DNA from: Boswellia sacra
Lineage: Eukaryota > Streptophyta > Magnoliopsida > Sapindales > Burseraceae
Direction: 5' to 3'
DNA: 64,000 nucleotides
NCBI GenBank assembly: GCA_013180625.2
Contig: SNVD02004627.1
Coordinates: 1 to 64,000 of the forward strand
Shown: piece by piece, positions 37,506 through 49,429 of the stretch
Layout: each line of letters starts with the position of its first letter
How positions within the stretch are numbered: the stretch's first letter is position 1
Position numbers and translations under genes: made by a program
Notes under the pieces: generated by a model
What the model saw: the letters and a program-made list of their open reading frames with translations, nothing else
Databases searched by the model: none
What the model was told of the DNA's origin: nothing

Positions 37506-39780
37506 GTGACCAACCTCACCTTGGAGGGAAAAATTTTCTCTCAACTAGGTCGCCGGAATTACTGTTCATTCCGGTCATTTGGTGAATCAGCCCCTCAAAT
37601 TTACATATGTTGTAGATCGGGATAGCCTGAGGAAACTTTCCTTACAGACCCTCTTCAGAATCTGGCCGGAAGGCTTTCAAAATCGCCCAAAACCGTGATC
37701 AGATTTACTATTTATCCGCCGCTGACAAGCGAGTGAACCGTCACCTCCACCGCCATCGTGTTAATCTTGGCCCGTTCTACAACTTTCCCTTCTGCACCGC
37801 CGCCCTCTTCAGCCTGCAACACCTCCATCCACGGCCCTAAAGTTTCAAAAATTACTATTCATCATAGCCGCTCGCCGGAATCCGGCCAGTGGCATCTCAC
37901 CGCCTTTATAATCTGATAGATCGGGCTGAGATCTACACCTTTCCTTTCTTCACTGTCGCCTGTTTCAGTCGGCAACACCACCGTCCGAAGCCTCAAAATT
38001 TTGAAAGTCACTATTCACCGTCGCCGCCAACCGGAAACTACTGTCGTGGTCACTGTTCATCCGGCCATTACTGTTCACGAACCCGATTAGATTGTTCCTC
38101 AGGTTAAACACTGCAACTTTGCTTCTTGGCCGCCACCCTGATTCCTCTCGGATTATCGATATAAAGAGGCGACGACGACTTCGCAAGCCCGCCTTTGGTG
38201 TCTGGTTTGCTTTCGTTTTCCATCTCTTTTTATGAGGTTTTTATTGTGTTGATTTGTGATTCTGGTGATGGATCCACCTAAGTCAACTGTCAGTTCTTGG
38301 GCTGATAAAATTAAGATCACTGATTCGAGCACCCGTTGCAAATTGAATCCGGTTACCCTCAAGCAACCGGGTACAATCCTTGAGATCCCGGATGAGATCG
38401 TTGATGAGAATGTGGCTGAATGGCGTAGATGTCTCTTTGGCTTCTTTCCGGGATTTTTGATGCCCTTTCATGCTGCACGCTCTATGGCCATGCGTGCTTG
38501 GAAAGCTAGCGGTCTACAGGACGTGCGCTCCACAGTTAATGGATATCTCGTCTTCCGTTTTCGAACTGAGGATGAGGTTCATGCAATCATTGATCGCGGT
38601 CCTTGGTTGTTTGGAGGTAAATATATTTATTTAGAACCATGGCAACTGCATTTGAATCTTGAACTTTCCGGTACTAAAATGCACCCAGTTTGGGTCCGTT
38701 TGTATGACCTGCCGTTTTCTTTGTGGACAACAAAAGGCCTTACCATGGTTTCAAGCATGGTTGGAGAACCTATCTCTTGCGACAAGATGACTTCTGATCT
38801 TTCCTGATTGGAGTATGCGAGGGTATGTGTTTGGCTGAATGCAAATTACCCTCTAGTTAAGAACTTCGAGATCAGATGTAAGCTCTCTTCCGAGCCCATC
38901 CAAATCCGAGTTGAGTATGAGTGGCTTCCAAAGCATTGCCTTGAATGTTGCTCCTTTGGTCATCGATGTTCGGATCCAGCAAAGACTTCAGGTAAGGATA
39001 AGAAAGAGGCAAATACCTCTCTTAGCGCCCCTTTGAATAAGGGTAACAAGAATGAGGCAAATACCTCTGTTAGCGCCCCTTTGCATAAGGGTAAAGAAGT
39101 GGCCAAGGTCGCTGAGAATTTGAAAGCTGTTACTCTTCCAACAAATTTTGTAACACATGATGTGCCCTTTAAGGCTGCTACAGTTTTGAGTACAGAGTCA
39201 GTAACAGATTCTGACTCTTTTTCTCCATTTGCGACTAACCAAGGTAGGCTATTGGGTTCCATCCAGTGTTCTACAAATCATGAGGCATCTGTTTCGTCAG
39301 GACGGATAAATATAGGGCAATCTCCTATGTTTTCTCCCTCTCGTTTTGAGCCTTTGAATAGGCTAAGTGATGAGGATCAACCTGATGGGATTGATCATAC
39401 TCATTTGAACACCCCGAGTACTCCAGTAAAGAAAGGTAAGAAGGAGAAGAACAAGTAGGATTAAGGCTTTACTTAATCATACTTGATTTTTTTTCTATTT
39501 CTTTATGTTTGCACCATTGTGATCATTTTTTTGTTTTCCTTTAATTGTTAGGCCATTTATGGTCATTGGAAATCTTGCTTTGTTCAGGCTGCCTGTAGCC
39601 TTTATTTCATGTTGTTAAGGCCATTTGTGATCTTTGCTTTATTTTTTGCCGCTTGTGGCTGTTATTTTTTGATCTTAGACTTTATGTCCTAGTTGTAATT
39701 CTTGGGGTATGCCCCTCGGATTTTTGTACATTATAATTTTTTGGATCTATATTACTAAGTAACTTTTTCAAAAAAAAAAA
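37506..39780 (+). mobile_element. L1-type LINE with ORF1 but no ORF2
   Basis: Flanked by a 14-15-bp target duplication (AAGTGTAATAAATGT at 37491-37505; AGTGTAATAAATGT at 39781-39794) and ending in a poly-A tail at about 39769-39780. The 5' leader (37506-38267) is richer in G and C than the CACTA around it. ORF1 is followed directly by a 3' UTR of about 320 bp, with no endonuclease or reverse transcriptase. It is therefore a non-autonomous LINE derivative or an internally deleted copy. Confidence 0.85.
38268..39458 (+). pseudogene. LINE ORF1 (DUF4283 + zf-CCHC_4), one in-frame stop
   Basis: Starts ATG at 38268 (MDPPKSTVSSWADKI). It encodes a DUF4283 gag-like domain (WRRCLFGFFPG, RTEDEVHAIIDRGPWLF, PVWVRLYDLPFSLWT), then WLNANYPL and a CCHC_4-type knuckle segment (EWLPKHCLECCSFGHRCSD), then a Ser/Lys-rich tail. 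A single TGA at 38805-38807 breaks the frame; the rest stays open to TAG at 39456-39458, 397 codons apart from start to stop. ORF1 proteins of this type coat LINE RNA. The tail holds a short duplicated block (SAPLNKG, SAPLHKG). A recent copy with one lesion, or a readthrough codon; a plain mutation is likelier. Confidence 0.85.
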
Positions 39781-40829
39781 AGTGTAATAAATGTAGTCAT
39801 CTTTTTGTAATGTTATATACATGCAACATTTATATCAAAGGCAATAAAAGTATTGGACATTTGTTCGAAAGATAAGTTGATAGGTGCTTTTGTTTTCAAA
39901 AGATAAAGTGATTATATATATATTTAGGTGTAGATGCCTACTTTAGAAGTTATAACATATACATATTAACGTGTAGATGCCTCGTTTATTAGATAAGATA
40001 TGATTACATTTAGATGCATAGTTTAATTACTTTAGTGGTTGTTTTTGAATTTTATTCTGTTTGCCTTCATTTACTCACTGTTTTTGACTGATTGTTCAAT
40101 GATAAGATGTTGTTGAGCTATTAACTAGTTTGTTTATCTTATCTTGTTGGCCCTATAAGTTACACATGTAATTTATCTTATTGAATTCATTTCAAAACAA
40201 AAACTAGTTGAAATGACATTTAGAAAAATGGTAGAGACTTCCATAGACCTACTTAGGTTCTGTCCTTGCATTTAAAGTCAGCTTTATAGAGTAAGATAAC
40301 TTTCCACATGAAATCCATTATAGTCACATTACTTCACTTAACATTCTACATGAAATATCCTATTCTAGTCACATAGAACTATTTCTTGTTTTATAGAAAA
40401 TTATTGTTGGACTTGTATCAAACTAGCTTCGTTGATTGTTGAAGTGATCAATTGCATCATCAAGTGCTAGAGAATCAACATTAGTAAATTAGCATCACCA
40501 TGTATTTTTCTTTTTAAAGTCATTGCTTAGAACGCTCAATTATATTTGAAATTTGAGTATCACTAAATATGAATACATATTTTTTGATTCTGTAGATCTT
40601 TGTTTGAGCATTGAGATTATTTGTATGAATTCATGTTATGTTTTATGCATAAAGTAATCTTCTTAAGCACTCTAAATGAAGTAATTATGCAAATACATGC
40701 TTGCAATGATCAAACTGATGAGGTAATTAAGAATCAGCATCGCTCAATTGATCCTTTATGTATCATTTTCCTCAATTTAACTTAAAAGCATGAAATTGAC
40801 TAATATGTTATGAGATTTGTTTGCCATAG

Positions 40830-41860
40830 GATGCAATTGAATCAAGCCCCAAAAAAAAGAAAGTAAGTTAGGAGCTGAAAGCGCTACAAAGGGATGAAGA
40901 ACAAGGTAGGAGGCAAATCCCAAAACCTGATGCAGTGGTGATGCTTGAAGGATTAGTGAGCATTGGGGTGGACAAAGATAAAGATATTGAAGTTAAGTTT
41001 GAGGTGGGATTATTTTGGGTACAATGTTGCAACCTATTTGTCTTATGGTGATATGAGGTGCATCATCGACTATAAAGAGCTATCGCAAAATTGTATCTCA
41101 ATTTACATGAGGTTTGGATACATATCACCTAATTTTTATGCCATTGTTGACTGAGTTGATCATTTGATTTTAACTATTGGATTTTTATGCCATTGTTGAC
41201 TAAGTTGATCATTTGATTTTATGCCATTAGATTGTGATGGTGTTTGACATGGCAGCCTTCAAAATATATTATCTTGATTCAATGAGGACAGCAATTGGTG
41301 AAGACATTAAAGAAGTTATAACGTGGCATTTGAATGTCATTCTTAATGTAAAACAATTCAATTTTTGGAAGTTTATAAGTATTAATGTTAATTATATGTG
41401 TTTGTAGGGAGTTTATGTCTTGGCAAGAATCTGCTGGAGTAAAAAGAAGAAAAAAAATTACTGGATTTCAGTGAAGTTATAACTTCAATGACTTTGATAC
41501 ATTCAGATGACATTTCAACAAGGTCTAAACACAATTATCAGTCAATAACAATTTATTTATGCATGTATAGGGCCCAAGATAGGTTGGAAACTTTGAATGT
41601 GGCTATTACGTTCTAAGATATATGAAAGATATCATGTTAGACCCTAGGATCCTTTGTGAGAAGGTGAGTTGGTGTTAATTTTATTTGTTTTGTCAAGTTT
41701 GGATATTGGTAGAGAAGTAATCATGCCTAGTTATGTTACAGTTCAACAAGAAAGATAAATATAATGTTGAAGAGATTAATGATATTAGATCTGAGTGGGC
41801 AAAGCATGTTACCCAGTTGATAGTGTTGAAGCATGCCCAAGAAAAAGCTGGAAGATAAGG
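40830..41860 (+). pseudogene. Ulp1-like C48 peptidase remnant of the CACTA element
   Basis: Scattered frames carry the recognised order of this CACTA-associated domain. They are LSYGDMRCIIDYKELSQNCI at about 41040-41100, IYYLDSMRTAIGEDIKEV at about 41266-41320, ECGYYVLRYMKDIMLDPRIL (catalytic Cys region) at about 41595-41655, and YNVEEINDIRSEWAKHVTQL at about 41760-41820. Frames change and stops intervene, partly because introns remain. A 49-bp tandem duplication at 41136-41228 adds to the damage. Such peptidases are carried by plant CACTA elements; a role in transposition is unproven. Confidence 0.7.
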
Positions 41861-42839
41861 TTGAATGCAAGAAATAATTAACGTATACATAAGGTTTTAA
41901 TATTTGTTAATTCTTTCTAATAGGTGTATTTCTAATGTTGCAACCTTGCCAATTGAAGAAGTTGTGTTGATTTATTTTGTTGATATATACGATGTATAGT
42001 TGCTAACTTATTTTTTAGGATTGTATATCAGTGGGTTATTGAAAAGATGATTTCAGTAATGGTGATGGAGGTGGAATGCATTTTGCGGGTAACATATTTA
42101 GGGTGTACATATTTAGATAATATATGCAATTGTTAAAATTTGGCAACATGCATGCAAGTGTAAAATGCCCATTGCTCATTTGAAAACTTTATGGATCACT
42201 TAATAGTGGAAGGATTTTTGAACTGATTAATTAGAGAAATCTATCTTGAAATCTTATATTTATTGACTTTAATGATTTTTGTTTTGATAATCATCTTCAA
42301 TATGGCATAAGTTATGTTTTCACATGTTTTTGCTATGTTAGAATGCAGCTTTTCTAGAATGTTGTTTATGTTGGTAATAAGCTATATTTTGACATGTTTA
42401 TGTTATGTGAATGCAACTTTGTTGGCATATTGTTTATGTTTTTGCATGTCCATGAGTTTAAGGACCAATGGGTAGAGAATGAGTGCTTGTGTTAGGAAAG
42501 AAAGGGACTAGTGCTATTGGGATATGATTGGGATTTTGTACACAAAAAAATGGCAGTTTTCAACTATTATTCAATTAGGTAGCATCTAATTTTCTTATTG
42601 GTTTGTGGATTCAGCCTGTAGAGAAAATATTTCTAATCACTGGCATGCTTTTGTTTATTATTGTTTTCAATTACTAGATTCCATATAAAGTCCCATTTTT
42701 TTTGATAATTCCACTTGCATTTGCTTAAGCTTCTGTTCTGTGTGCATGCATGGTTGTGATTCTAAATATAAATTTTTATTAATACTTTAAAAAATTAATA
42801 AAATTCTCCTATTTTCAAATATAAAAATATATCATCATA

Positions 42840-43344
42840 AAACTATTTTAAATATATATGATACTTGAGGGGCTACATAGTCCGTCAAGTATCACATATA
42901 TATTTTTTTCACCAATACCGTCATACTTGACGGTCACAAAACAATCAAATATTAATATCTATTATCACAGACTTGGACGGCTAAGCACAGACAAACATCT
43001 ACATAAATTTGAAAAAAAATTTAATTGTTACGTTCTTCATATTTGACGGTTATTATCAAATATTAATAATATTATTTTGAAAATTTCGACTGTTAGATTC
43101 ATCATATTTGACGGTTAGTGTTAAATATTTCTTCAAAAAACTATCAAATCCTAAAAAATCAATTCTCGGGACTAAAAAACTTGACTCATATTCAGGAGTC
43201 AATATGTTATAGTAGATATTTGACTGTTTGACCAATTGTCAAATATTATCAATTTGACGTTGACATATATGACATGCACCAACCGTCAAATAATTATATA
43301 CTTGACGGCTAAAAGTAGTCAAATATTTACGATTTTCTTGTACT
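42840..43344. repeat. Subterminal repeats of the CACTA right end
   Basis: Many copies in both orientations of a motif near TATTTGACGGT / ACCGTCAAATA. Examples occur near 42880-42930, 43040-43055, 43108-43135, 43225-43260 and 43289-43330. In CACTA elements such arrays are binding sites for the element-coded protein (TNPA in En/Spm). Confidence 0.75.
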
Positions 43345-43347
43345 ATC

Positions 43348-46300
43348 CTTCTGATATATAAACATCAATATGGTAAAAATAATCAACTTTAATATAACCA
43401 ATTCAACTCATTACTAATCCTTAATTCAGACTTCAAATTCCAAAACTTCCAAATACCAATAGTAAACAATCTTTAATTTTTAATGCACAAACCACAAATC
43501 AAAATCCTCTCAGACTTTATAGTAGTGAATTCTAGACATGCCAGGCTATTGTAATGATTTTCTTATGAAATTTTGATATAAAAAAATTTCCAAACCGATT
43601 TATATTTCGGGTATAAAAATTCTATCAAATAGTGTTTGACTGTGAGTTAAGCTTATCGAACGATTTTTATACCAATCAAAACATCATAAATTTATAGAAT
43701 AAATATAAATATGTGGAGGATTTGGAATATAAATTTCATAATTTTTGGGCATCGTTTGGACAGGTAAATAAATATTCAAAATTGGGTTACATACTAAAAC
43801 TGTTTGGTTTTCAAGATAATAGTACTATTTCAAAAATCATTTAAAAATCGAATTCTAAATCATTTTCAATGAAATAAATTTCATATAAAGCGTGTCCATA
43901 TATCGTTTACGATAAAAATTTCAAATTAAAACCACAATGCAAAAAAAAAAAAAAATTCGTGAAATAATGGTTGTCATACCAACTCAGTGAATAAAACACT
44001 TAATATATTATCTTATTTTGAAGATTTTTATTAATTTATATTCTTATTAAAACCAAACAAAAATTTTTAGAAACACTATAGACATATGAAATATCCAGAA
44101 TATAAAATTTGTAATTTTTGAAGAAGATTAAGGCACCTAAAAAAATTTCATAAATTTGTTTGTCCCATAAAACAGTTTAAAATTCAGTTTAATAGAACTA
44201 TTTTAAAATTTCACTAAAAATTGAAATCTCAATCATTTTGGATGAAATAAAATTTATATGAAACATAAGCATATGTAGTTTCTTTGATAAAGATCATCAG
44301 TTCAAAATCATAAAGTAAATAAATACAAAAATTTGTGAATAGCCTACTATCTTGATATCTTAGTCAATGATTACCAATCAATACGGTACCCTAACATTCT
44401 TATCATATAAATCTATTACAAGTATCACTTCTAAATCCATCAAAATATTGATTAGATGTCTTAGCATACAACCCATATCAAACTAAACTTCAATTCAATC
44501 CATAATAAACAGTGAGTGGTAGATAATATTCTTAGCACGAATAAGATCCAACTTTATTGAGTTTCTCTTTGTTCGAAACTCTTCATCTCCGAGAGCTGCC
44601 GTACGTTTTCTTCAATGTTGAACTCCTATTTTTCCTCTAGGTTCTCACGTTAAGGGGGTCGAAAGTTCTAAGGTAATTAAACGGCAAAAGACGTATGAGA
44701 TGGAAAATAGGTTCTTTTAAATTAAATGATATATAACCACCATATATATAGTCTTGTCTTAAATAAATATCTGTATTAATTGCCACTCATTAAGCAGCTT
44801 CCTAAATATGCTCAATCACTTGAATCTCCGATTTATCTTTAATAAACATTAACGCTTGATTTCCTCCTTCAATACTTATCCAAAATAACTCATATAAATC
44901 AAATCCATAAATATTCCAATCAATCTTGAATTACCATCAAAATATCAATATTTCAATAGTCAGCTAAATCTTCTCCCTTATAAAAACAATAATAATTTTA
45001 ATTACTGGCGCCCATAAATTGTGTCCCTATTCTATTTAAATCAGCCCATAAATTTTCCTTCATATTTCAACGTACCGAAAATTTGGCTGTTATATCTGCA
45101 CCAGCTTTTTGTAAAAAAGTCAGCAAGCTTTTGCAGGAGAATATTTTGAAATGTTTTGGTGTTTTCCTTCGTGATCGGGAATGGATAAGATCGAGGCTAA
45201 CTAGGTATTTTAGTTGTGGTTCGATAGCGTCTTACTGCTTAATTCTTGAGAGCAATGGCATGGTTATTCCGGAGATGTCAAGTTAAATTGATCGATGAAG
45301 GGCTGAAGATGCAGCTTTTGAAGACCAGGCTTTCTCGAGTAGTGCATGTTCCCAAGAGTATATTTCATTGTAGAAATGGCATCATTGTCCTTTTACTGGT
45401 ATGTCATATTTTCCCTTTACATTAGTCCTCCTACGTACAAGTATGAGAAGCATTTGACGATTTGTGATTAAATTGATGCTTTTGAAATGAAAAAGTCTCC
45501 CGTTGACAACTTCTAACCTTGATTGCATATTTTCTAAGCCGATGACGGGTTTTAAATTTTAATTCTCTTCTCTCGTTTATTAGTTAGTAGCTTTGTTTTC
45601 AACTAGATAATGTATGATTCAAAGCTGAAAATCTCATCCTTATCTCATTCATCTTAGTTACTCTATATTATACTTTAGGGAGTTACTAATTACTTAAGTT
45701 TAAATCATAAAATTTCGTTATAGTTAAATATCAATAGGTAGATTGAACATCTTAAGGCATTAAATTTGAAACCACTAAATCTTCAAAGAATACCACACGA
45801 CATATATTAATAATCTAATTTGATTCGTTTATGAAAACTAGTTATTTAAACTATATATATAGAGGAAACTATCAATATTTTTCTATTTATTAGCTACATA
45901 AGTATGGTTCTATGCATTTACTAGATCGTATGTATATATAAATTAAAAATGAAATACTCAATGATCTAATAAATACAGGTGTGTTGGTATATATTTTAAA
46001 AATTCATTTCTTCTTTCGCATATTTTTCTACATATTTCAAATTCAAATATGATTTTTAAGATTGATTATCAAATGCATGTTCTGTAAATAAATATCAAAA
46101 TCATTAATTAAAACATTAAAAATTATAATTCATTTTTCAAATTCTATTGGAAACAAAAACGATTAATGAATTCATAACACAAATGAATTTATTAAAATTG
46201 AATTAATTTTTAGCACCTTATTTTCTACAAAAAAAAAAGGTTTAATACACACCATAAAGATCTACCCGGTAGCCTAACCGAAATAATTGATAGATTATAC

Positions 46301-47439
46301 TTTTCTATTAAGTGCTTTATACGAACCCTCTCCCACCATTCGTGCAAAAATAACATAATCATAAATTAGCAAGGCAAGTTTCTATTTATTTATTAATTGG
46401 AAAAGGTAAATCTTTGAAATAAAAAATATTTTTCTATATGTAACAAAATGCACCAACGTTTCTATTTATTTATTAATTAGAAAAGTTATACATCCTTGAA
46501 ATGATAATAATAACAAAAAGATATAACATATATATTGCAACAGTCGTAAGTACTTCACCTGACAACCGTATGTCTAGACTTTGACAACATCTTCAACTTT
46601 CTGATAGAAAAGGATTTCGCTACGGTAAACTTGCTGTATTCATATAATAATTATGTATTTTATATAAAAATTATGAATATATCGTAAAAATTATAAATGA
46701 ATGAATAAAAATTGTATGTAAAAAAGTCATAAATAAAAAATATATAAAAATTATAAATACTCATTTACGATATTGATATTTAGATATATGTTTATGATTT
46801 TTATATGTTACAGTAAAGTTGCTATATGGGTATACAATAACTGTACTATAATATGACTCTGTACTATAATATGACTCTATAGAAAAGCATAAATATTAAT
46901 TATAAATGATGAGAGGACTGACAAAAAAATAGAAAAAGAAAAAGAAAGATTGATTCTTATATACATTTATAAATTAATTTTAATATGCGAGTATAGACTA
47001 CTTATAAATTTTAATTAATGAAACAAATTTTATATTTGTTAGTAATTTTTTTATTGTCATCTTTTCATTATCATCTTAAATTATATAAGGTCTTTATTAA
47101 ACAATTTTTATTTATTGCTTACTTTTATTATCATTATTACTTTTTATCTTATAATTATATAATATTCATCGCCATTATTTTTCTTGTTGTTTCAGCCACC
47201 TTCATGTTGTCGTCATAATAATCATTGTAATAAAAATTTATGTTTTCAGTATCATCATATATCATCTCAACCATGGTTGTCTTCATCGTCACTCGCTATT
47301 ATTATTAGTATTATCAAAATCACGGTTTGTACTCTGACAATGACATAGTTATCATTTTCATCAAAATTATCAGCCCTCTATCTAATTTTTTTTCCACTAT
47401 TGCAAAAGCATTTCAAATTGAGATCATTATATATATAAA
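43348..47439. other. AT-rich noncoding block with diverged direct repeats
   Basis: Two diverged copies of about 350-400 bp lie at roughly 43560-43950 and 43980-44330; shared phrases include ATTTTGGATGAAATAAA-like and CATATAAAGC-like text. A 67-codon plus-strand frame at 45083-45286 is open but unrecognised. At 46620-46850 two direct copies of TACxGTAAAxTTGCT lie about 190 bp apart. No gene supported. Confidence 0.4.
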
Positions 47440-47447
47440 ACTGAAAA

Positions 47448-48228
47448 TATGGACAGCAAATCAACCCGGTCAGGGTTAGGGACTCAAAATCTGGTCATCT
47501 GCGATCGGAGAATTATTCGAAAAATTGGGATAATTGATCGGGGTTGGAGTAGAAATTTTCTACCCAGCCGGGGTGGAGGTGCTGGGGCGGAGGTGCCGAG
47601 GCCGGGGACCCGGGATTAAACTCGGGGTACGTAATTAAATAAAAAATTATATCAATTTAATCCATCAAATTTGTATTCTTAAATATAACCCCTTAAATGA
47701 CATTCTCTATTGTCTACAATTCACTTGACATTTGCTTCAACCTGCAAATACAAGGCCGTTATAGTTAAATATGATGCAAAAAGATAAAAAAACAAAGCTA
47801 AAACAAGCAACTTGCCAAAATGCTCGACAAAACTCGATGAGCTCGATAGCGCTCGACACAACTCAACATGTAAGTGTCGAGTGTCGGATGATGCATCCGA
47901 CAATCGATGTCTTCGAAAATAGTCTGATATCGAGTGTCGGTTGTGAATCCAACACAACTCGACATGTAAGTGTCGAGTGTCGGATGATCGTGTCGAGCTC
48001 TATTGAGCGTGTCGAGTTTTGTCGAGCGTTTTGACAGTTTGCTTGTTTTAGCTTTGTTTTTTTGCAACCCGGGTTTTAATCCCGGGTTATAGGAAAACCC
48101 AGACCCTCCCGGGGTATTCCAACCCCGGCCCCAGAAAAAAATTTTGGGGAATTTCTCGGGACCGGGGTTTACAATTGATGGCTGGGGACCACCAGCCCCG
48201 ACCTCGGCCTCGGATTTTGCCATCCCTA
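47448..48228. mobile_element. hAT-like non-autonomous element with 8-bp TSD
   Basis: Ends TATGGACAGCAAA (left) and, on the other strand, TAGGGATGGCAAA (right) are diverged inverted repeats of hAT type. The 8-bp target duplication ACTGAAAA at 47440-47447 and 48229-48236 is perfect. The outer thirds are GC-rich (CCGGGG motifs), quite unlike the AT-rich flanks. The middle (47775-48065) is a separate foldback with GTGTCGAGTGTCGG repeats. No transposase. Confidence 0.82.
47775..48065. repeat. Foldback minisatellite nested in the hAT-like element
   Basis: Arms of about 80 bp pair with each other: AACAAAGCTAAAACAAGCAA at the left matches the reverse complement of the right arm, and both continue into GCTCGACAAAACTCGA. 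Between them ACATGTAAGTGTCGAGTGTC occurs twice as a direct repeat. The GTCGAGTGTCG core is shared with the 8631-9313 foldback. Confidence 0.75.
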
Positions 48229-48432
48229 ACTGAAAATCATACCCTTTTTTTCTTCAAATGGAAAAAGCCTAGAAAACGTCAAACAACAATTTTTTTCTTT
48301 ACAATATGAGTAAGATAAACACTAGTTACGAAACCCCTCTCAAGAACATATGCATGGCACTAACATATCTTTAAACCAATCAAATCCACTTATTAACATT
48401 GACATATAAATCCTTACTTTTCTTCTGAAACT

Positions 48433-48670
48433 ATTAGGGTTAGGGTTTCATTATTATTTTGCTTTTTATGTCAAGCATAATTCACAAACATATATCTTGA
48501 ACAATCATAAGTTGTCCTGACAATTTTTTGATATTGACAACATCTTTAACTTATTAGGGTTACGATTTCATAATTTTTTTTATGTCAAACATAATTCACA
48601 AACATATATCTTGAACAATCATAAGTTGTCCTAACAATCTTTTGATTTTGACAACATATTTAACTTTTTA
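48433..48670. repeat. 120-bp tandem duplication
   Basis: Units 48433-48552 and 48553 to about 48670 each run from ATTAGGGTTA through AATTCACAAACATATATCTT to ACAACATxTTTAACTT, with about ten substitutions and a small indel. Confidence 0.9.
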
Positions 48671-48746
48671 CTAGTGAAGCAACAAATATTGATCACAAAT
48701 AAGAACATTGATGGAAAAAAAAACAAAGATGGATTCATATATATAT

Positions 48747-48760
48747 ACACACACACAGAG

Positions 48761-48801
<41 letters not shown>

Positions 48802-48802
48802 T
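48747..48802. repeat. (CA)n microsatellite
   Basis: A run of CA units with GA and TA interruptions, about 56 bp. Confidence 0.9.
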
Positions 48803-48937
48803 ACTAGATAATTTTTCTTTTATAGTGATCATAATGTTCAATATCATCTTCTCTTGTAGAAGTCTTTGTTAATTTGTTGTTATTGTTGACACGCCTTTAT
48901 CATCAATTTTCATCTTATTATATCATTTTTATGTGAT

Positions 48938-49429
48938 ATTCATCACCATTGTGGCTGTAAAAAGAATTTATGTTTTCACTACCGTCATCACCCCAACCAT
49001 CATTGTCTTCAGCATCGCTATCGCCATTATTATAGTAATCAATGTCGTACTCCTATAATTTCCACCATAATTATTGATCTTCTATCAATTATTTCCTCTT
49101 CAATCACAAAATCCTTTTAAAAGATGATTTTATAAAATTACAAAAACATCATAATTTTTTTCTTCAATCTGTAAAAAGTGTAGACAAAATTCAAACTAAT
49201 GGTTTTTTCTCTTTGCAATGAGATAGTGAAAATTAAACAACAGTTACGAAACCCCAATCTAGAACATGCATGATACTGACATTGGTGGTTTCCATATGGA
49301 GGAAGTTGGACTTCTCCTGGTGTATATATAATTAAAACAAGCAAAATCCAGTGGACATAGACATATCCGCCCTCACTTTTCCTTTTGAAACTGTTCGGAT
49401 TAGGGTTTGATACTCAATCAAGAGATATC
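48938..49429 (+). repeat. Upstream region of the F-box gene, second copy of a local duplication
   Basis: Aligns by eye, in order, with 47160-47447 plus 48237-48470, with the hAT-like element removed. Shared phrases include TTTATGTTTTCA, CAACCAT, AGTTACGAAACCCC, AGAACAT then GCATG, and GGGTTTxATAC before the ATG. The copy next to the gene has about 50 extra bases that include a TATA box. Confidence 0.65.
49323..49331 (+). promoter_or_regulatory. TATA box before the F-box pseudogene
   Basis: TATATATAA lies 99 bp upstream of the ATG at 49430, a normal spacing. The equivalent position in the upstream duplicate copy lacks it. Confidence 0.45.

Larger units (their letters stand above)
32546..43344 (+). 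mobile_element. CACTA (En/Spm) transposon, decayed, with nested insertions
   Basis: The left end CACTACAAGAAATTTT and the right end, read on the other strand as AGTACAAGAAAATC, are diverged CACTA inverted repeats; both continue into AAATATTTGAC. A 3-bp target duplication ATC lies at 32543-32545 and 43345-43347, as expected for CACTA. Subterminal TATTTGACGGT-type repeats crowd 42860-43335. Inside are a Ulp1-like C48 peptidase remnant typical of CACTA elements (40830-41860), a nested repeat unit (about 33240-35030) and a nested LINE (37506-39780). No transposase (TNP2) was recognised, so the copy is non-autonomous. The right terminus has lost part of its CACTA, so it is likely immobile. Confidence 0.82.

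Noticed and set aside
45083..45286. Plus-strand 67-codon frame beginning near an LTR-like edge
   Set aside because: No known domain; could be residue of an old retroelement, but nothing supports it.
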